DNA from: JAHEGP01 sp963751595
Lineage (GTDB): Bacteria; Pseudomonadota; Gammaproteobacteria; Pseudomonadales; JAHEGP01
Length of the DNA: 64,000 bases
Reading direction: 5' to 3'
NCBI GenBank assembly: GCA_963751595.1
Contig: CAVVVC010000006.1
Coordinates: forward strand, 1 to 64,000
Below are positions 60,028 to 64,000 of the stretch, piece after piece. The notes beneath the pieces were generated by a model that was not told the DNA's origin, did not search any database, and worked only from the letters and a program-made list of their open reading frames with translations. Positions within the stretch are counted from its first letter, which is position 1; the number at the start of each line of letters is the position of its first letter. A program made the translations under genes and the position numbers.

Positions 60028-61512
60028 ATGAACGCTCAATCCAATGCCGCCGTGGCCAGCCCGGTGGCACCCGTTCCTGCACAAGAAACCGATGCCGATA
60101 GCATTCGGCAGATGCTCCAGGACGCCTTGCAGGTGCAGCGTGAAAGTTTTCTCAAGGGGCCAACACCCGATCACAAACAGCGGGTTCACGACCTGCTCAC
60201 GCTCAAGCGCATGATCAACGAAAATCGCGATGCCATCATCGAGGCCATAAACCAGGACTACGGCAATCGCTCACGCCACGAAACTTTGTTCGCCGAGATC
60301 ATCACCGTCACTGACGGCATCAACAGCACCATCAAAGACCTGAAAAAATGGATGAAGGTGCAGCGTCGACACGTGGACAAATCGATGTTTTTTGGCGCTA
60401 AAAACCGGCTCATTCCCCAGCCGCTGGGTGTCGTGGGCCTGATCATTCCCTGGAACTTCCCGGTCAACCTGACCTTTAGCCAGCTCACCGCGGTGTTTGC
60501 CGCCGGTAACCGCGCGCTGGTCAAGATGTCGGAAAACTCCATCCACCTGACCCGTCTGCTGATCACTATTTCTGCCAAGTACTTCGGCCCTGAAAAGCTC
60601 CAGTTTTTTGAGGAGACCGGTCGGGTCGGCATCGAATTTTCCCAGCTACCCCTGGATTATTTGATATTTACCGGGTCTGGCCAGACCGGGCGCGCGGTGA
60701 TGGCATCCGCCGCGAAGAATCTGGTGCCGGTCGTGCTGGAACTGGGTGGCAAGGCGCCGGCCATCATCGACCCTGAATTCCCCCTCGACAAGGCGGTTGA
60801 GCGGATCATGTACGTCAAGCAGTTCAACGCCGGCCAGATTTGCACCAATGTCGACTACGTGTTCGTTCACGAGAGCCAGCGCAATGAGTTTATAGCCAAG
60901 GCAACCGCGTACGTGCAGCAACACTGCCCCGATATCAACAGCGAGGACTACACGGCCATCATCGACGACCGCTCAGTCAAGCGCCTCCTGGACACCCTGG
61001 ACGATGCCCGCGCCAAGGGCGCCACGGTCATCAACCTCAACGGCGACCAGGAAGTCAATCTCGAGCAGCGGAAATTCCCGCTCCACCTGGTTTTGGATAC
61101 TACTTCGGACATGACCATTCGCCAGCGCGAAACCTTCGGTCCGCTGCTGATGGTATTGACTTACCATGAGCCCGAGGAGGCGATCGACTACATCAACCAG
61201 CACGACAGGCCGCTTGCGCTCTACCCGTTCACCAATAACAAGCAGCTTGCAGATCGCTACATCGACCGCATCATGTCAGGAGGGGTCAGCGTCAATGACG
61301 CCCTGTTCCATGTCGCCCAGCACGATCTACCCTTCGGCGGGGTAGGTCCCAGTGGGATGGGCCACTACCACGGATACGAGGGCTTCGCGACGTTCTCCAA
61401 GTTGCGGCCGGTTTTTTACCAGGCGAAGACCTCTTTCACCAAATACCTGGCCCCCCCCTATGGCAAATTTGCCACCCGGGTGCTGGAGTTCATGGTAAAA
61501 CGAAAAAGCTAG
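60028..61512 (+). CDS. Coniferyl-aldehyde-dehydrogenase-type aldehyde dehydrogenase
   Basis: Predicted 494-aa ALDH. GAGGT precedes the ATG by 9 bases. The catalytic Cys is in KQFNAGQICTNVDYV and the general base in VVLELGGKAPAI. GLIIPWNFPVNLTFSQL, the long N-terminal polar leader and the C-terminal GHYHGYEGFATFSKLRPVFYQ match the CalB/coniferyl aldehyde dehydrogenase group, whose members also oxidise aliphatic aldehydes. In a genome with CYP153 it may act on fatty aldehydes. The IS1111 element ends about 150 bp upstream and could have displaced its promoter. Confidence 0.9.
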   Translation: MNAQSNAAVASPVAPVPAQETDADSIRQMLQDALQVQRESFLKGPTPDHKQRVHDLLTLKRMINENRDAIIEAINQDYGNRSRHETLFAEIITVTDGINSTIKDLKKWMKVQRRHVDKSMFFGAKNRLIPQPLGVVGLIIPWNFPVNLTFSQLTAVFAAGNRALVKMSENSIHLTRLLITISAKYFGPEKLQFFEETGRVGIEFSQLPLDYLIFTGSGQTGRAVMASAAKNLVPVVLELGGKAPAIIDPEFPLDKAVERIMYVKQFNAGQICTNVDYVFVHESQRNEFIAKATAYVQQHCPDINSEDYTAIIDDRSVKRLLDTLDDARAKGATVINLNGDQEVNLEQRKFPLHLVLDTTSDMTIRQRETFGPLLMVLTYHEPEEAIDYINQHDRPLALYPFTNNKQLADRYIDRIMSGGVSVNDALFHVAQHDLPFGGVGPSGMGHYHGYEGFATFSKLRPVFYQAKTSFTKYLAPPYGKFATRVLEFMVKRKS

Positions 61513-61620
61513 GTTTCGGCAGGGGTTGAGGCTGGGCCCGACAGCCGCAGCGCAAAGCCGTCGCTACGCATTTCGTTGCGTTAGATACCACCCCCATGCC
61601 GAGGGTGTTTCAGCAACCGC

Positions 61621-61971
61621 CTAGTCGGCCTGCTTGTCGCAGCGCAAGGAAATGTTGACCGCAGTGACTGCGCGCTTCAATGGCGCGGTCATGGTGGCTG
61701 TCTTTCCGCTCGCTACCTTGACCCGCCTCTGCACCGCAGTCTGGGGACCGTTGTTGAAAACCGCCTGGCAGTGGACAGCAAAACCTTCCTTATTCGCGAC
61801 ACTCAGTACCACCTGATTGCCAATATTGGAGCTGGCCACCTTCAGGTCGAGATCATTCAACTCACTGCTGACTTCAATAGGGAAAATACTCTGCGCGAGC
61901 AACGGCGTGCCTGCCAGCAACAGGGCGTAGATTGCTGTTCTCGGCTGGCGTAACAGATGCGTGGCGGTCAT
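61621..61971 (-). CDS. Small exported protein of unknown function
   Basis: Predicted 116-aa protein with a signal peptide (TAIYALLLAGTPLLAQS, cleavage after LAQ). The mature part is a small beta-rich domain with two Cys (AVHCQAVF and LRCDKQAD) that probably form one disulfide. Proteins of this type occur in Pseudomonas and relatives without known function. Confidence 0.72.
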   Translation of the reverse strand: MTATHLLRQPRTAIYALLLAGTPLLAQSIFPIEVSSELNDLDLKVASSNIGNQVVLSVANKEGFAVHCQAVFNNGPQTAVQRRVKVASGKTATMTAPLKRAVTAVNISLRCDKQAD

Positions 61972-62453
61972 GTTTCCTCCTTTGGCTTAGCACGTTAATT
62001 CGAAGGACCAGCGATGCCATCCTGACACACGGTTAGTCCGCTGGCAAAGCCGCCCGGTGCGCCCATCGACCACGACGCAAATTAAAGCCCTCAATGCCCG
62101 CGCAAGCTGCATTATTGCACTGCGCCTTCACGCCGGCGTTGCGTACGTTGGCTTTTTCCTTCAATTCGACTTAAGGTACCTCTGCAACGTGAGCTGAGGG
62201 CGAATGGCACTGACTTGAGCCGATTCGGGTTTCCATCGGCAGGACCTTCGCCGACAGGGATGTCGGCGCAGAGCCCCCGGGGACGGGTTTGCGGCGTGTC
62301 CTGACGGGGTAGACACCCGGAGCGGCGCTTTGACAAGCCCATGCTTTTCTCTTTACGTAAGTGCCATTCAGCTTTGGGCGGCTCTGATCACACGGTACAA
62401 GCTCAGCGGTGCCTTAGCTCGATGGTAAATAAGAAGCCAGGACCATAACAGCA
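61972..62453. other. Intergenic region with element B4
   Basis: About 480 bp between the divergent small exported protein and the GDPD gene. The only structure I can support is element B4 (62202-62369), which lies 84 bp before the GDPD start and may carry or move its promoter. Confidence 0.6.
62202..62369 (-). mobile_element. Family B element, copy B4
   Basis: A 168-bp copy in reverse orientation, flanked by imperfect 10-bp duplications AGCTGAGGGC (62192-62201) and AGCTTTGGGC (62370-62379). These resemble the AGCTTAGGGC site used inside family A. Its ends are GAATGGCACTGACTTGAG and, on the complement, GAATGGCACTTACGTAAA. It is the most diverged copy: the ATG of the small frame is AAG here. 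The CGCCGACA/TGTCGGCG hairpin is kept. Confidence 0.85.
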
Positions 62454-64000
62454 TGCGCGATCTCGTGGGTAATCTGAGCGTAATCTGGAGAACTATCCGG
62501 GCCAATTGGGGCAACGCCCTGACCACCCACATACTGGGTACCTTGATTGCGTATGTCATACTCGCTCCACTGGCGAGCCTGCTGCTCAATATCGCCGTCT
62601 CCCATTCCGGCCAGACAGCACTGTCGGACCAGGAAATCCTGCTGTTTGCGCTCACGCCTTTCGGGCTGGCGAGCCTTGTGGTCCTCGGTGCGATCGGCAT
62701 TACTGTGGTGGCCTTCAAGCATGCCGCCCTGATGACACTCCTCGAGGCGAGCTATCGGCAGCAGCGCATCAGCTACCTTGACGCACTGCTGTTCGTTTCC
62801 CGGCGCAGCCTGCAAATCCTGCGCCTGGGCATGATGATGATCGCCAGGGTGTTGCTGTACCTGCTTCCCCTCCTCGGCATCAGCTGGCTGCTATTCAAGT
62901 TTTTTATGGGTGAGAGCGACATCAATTACTATCTCGCCGCCAAACCCGCCGAGTACTGGTATACCGCCGTACTGGTGGGGTGCCTCGCACTGGTGACGGC
63001 GTTTTTCCTGCTGCGAATGGCAGCAGGCTGGGTCTACAGCCTACCCCTCATACTGTTCAACCGATACGCAGCCAAACAGGCGCTGGAGCTGAGCCAGCAA
63101 ACCGCGGTGGGCTACAAACGCACCATTATCGGCTGGATGTCCATCTGGATACTGCTGGACGCCCTGCTTTTCGCAGCAGCCGTGGGGACCATGGTCTGGC
63201 TGGGCCGGCAAATCCTGCCCGGCCTGGCCGAGTCGATCCAATGGATGGCACTGGGGCTCGGCGCCGTGCTACTGAGCGGCGCTGCCCTCGCCCTGATGGC
63301 AACCTTTATCTCCGCGGTATTATTCAGTGCGATCGTCCTGCTGCTCTACCGGGATGCCGGCCTGCATAGCGAGCTCAGCGGGGGAGTCGATGCGATAGAG
63401 CCTGCTGAACGGGCTGCACCATCGAAGCGATGGCTGGTGCTTGCCGGGGTCGCGGCCCTGCTGGTGGCGGTTGTGTCCAGCCATCTACTTCTCGAACGCC
63501 TGGCGGTGGACGATATCAGCGAGGTCATTGCCCATCGCGGAGCCTCCAAATTCGCGCCCGAGAATACCATGGCCGCAATCGAGGAAGCGCTGGCCCAAGG
63601 CACCGACTGGGTCGAAATAGACGTGCAGGAAAGCGCCGATGGCGTTGTCGTGGTCATTCATGATCGCGACCTGAAGAAAGTGGCCGGAGTCGATCTTGCC
63701 GTGCACAGTTCCACCCTGCCACAATTACAGGCGGTGGACATTGGCTCCTGGTTTTCGCCGGAATTCAGCGCCCAGCGCATACCCACGCTAGAGCAGGTAC
63801 TAGTGGCCTGCAAGGGCAAGGCACGGGTGATTATTGAACTGAAATACTACGGTCATCAACAGCAACTGGAACAACGGGTGGCGGAAGTGGTGGAGGCCAC
63901 CGGCATGAGCCAGGACATCGTGGCCATGTCACTCAGCTACGAGGGCATCAGCCGAATGCGAGAGCTGCGGCCGGACTGGAAAGTGGGCCTGCTGACCTCG
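62454..64000 (+). CDS. Glycerophosphodiester phosphodiesterase with N-terminal membrane domain (partial)
   Basis: The frame runs open from ATG 62454 to the right edge (at least 515 codons). Residues about 1-340 form a membrane domain with about seven helices of the GPDPase_memb type (NWGNALTTHILGTLIAY, AALMTLLEASYRQQRISYLDA, LYSLPLILF-like). The GDPD TIM-barrel starts near 355 with IAHRGASKFAPENTMAAIEEAL, then GTDWVEIDVQESADG and VVIHDRDL. These supply the catalytic His, the metal-binding Glu/Asp and the second His. It would hydrolyse glycerophosphodiesters to glycerol-3-phosphate. The C-terminus lies outside the window. Confidence 0.92.

Noticed and set aside
27159..62369. Family B repeats considered as a dispersed CRISPR or riboswitch family
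   Set aside because: Copies are single, about 170 bp, have inverted termini and 10-bp target duplications, which identifies them as inserted elements.
1..64000. tRNA, rRNA and CRISPR arrays
   Set aside because: I saw no cloverleaf-like intergenic sequence, no rRNA signature and no regularly spaced direct repeats; a tRNAscan or CRISPR finder run would be decisive.

Overview
The window is GC-rich chromosomal DNA, densely packed with genes on both strands. The gene set points to a marine or aquatic gammaproteobacterium, possibly in the Cellvibrionales/Halieaceae-Spongiibacteraceae area. It includes a CYP153 alkane hydroxylase with ferredoxin and AraC regulator, DUF3604, CaiB/BaiF CoA-transferase, long-chain acyl-CoA ligase, RlmA, HemH, GltB and a coniferyl-aldehyde-dehydrogenase-type ALDH. 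The taxonomic placement is inference from gene content only. I saw no rRNA, tRNA or CRISPR array.

Layout. 1-2.5 kb: two membrane-associated GTPases on the minus strand, the first cut by the left edge. 2.9-8.8 kb: AI-2E/PerM permease, SnoaL-like protein, methyltransferase, then the CYP153-ferredoxin pair divergent from its AraC regulator, and a DUF3604 remnant. 9.3-21 kb: acyl-CoA ligase, Na/Pi cotransporter, aldo-keto reductase, gltB without gltD, intact DUF3604 protein, rlmA. 21.9-28.3 kb: chalcone-isomerase-like protein, RND efflux pair, CorA. 28.8-35 kb: CaiB/BaiF protein, an arsR-arsI-acr3 operon converging on a sulfide:quinone reductase, MFS exporter. 35-42.1 kb: acyltransferase, phospholipase-D-type synthase, then a tight five-gene operon: AEP primase fused to a HAD phosphatase, two proteins I cannot assign, an ATP-dependent ligase and an EEP-type nuclease. 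42.7-50 kb: AraC regulator with arylsulfatase, a beta-helix lipoprotein, a dynamin-like GTPase. 50-64 kb: ferrochelatase, CbiM-like permease, a frameshifted aminotransferase with gabD, an FNR-like regulator, a pentaheme lipoprotein, an IS1111-type insertion, an ALDH, a small secreted protein and a GDPD cut by the right edge.

The strongest candidate for an undescribed system is the 37353-42109 operon. It distributes LigD-like activities (primase/polymerase, end phosphatase, ligase) over separate proteins, adds an EEP nuclease and two unknown partners, and has no recognisable Ku in the window. I read it as a DNA-end repair or conflict module.

The window also carries two families of small non-autonomous inverted-repeat elements. 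Family A (about 200-210 bp) has termini near CCGCCATATCTCACCG and 4-bp YTAR target duplications. Family B (about 170 bp) has termini near AATGGCACTTA and 10-bp target duplications. B has inserted twice, in opposite relative orientation, into the identical 10-bp site inside two different A copies. Another B sits inside the terminator of the RND operon, and one A copy sits exactly on the shared CTAG of two convergent stop codons.
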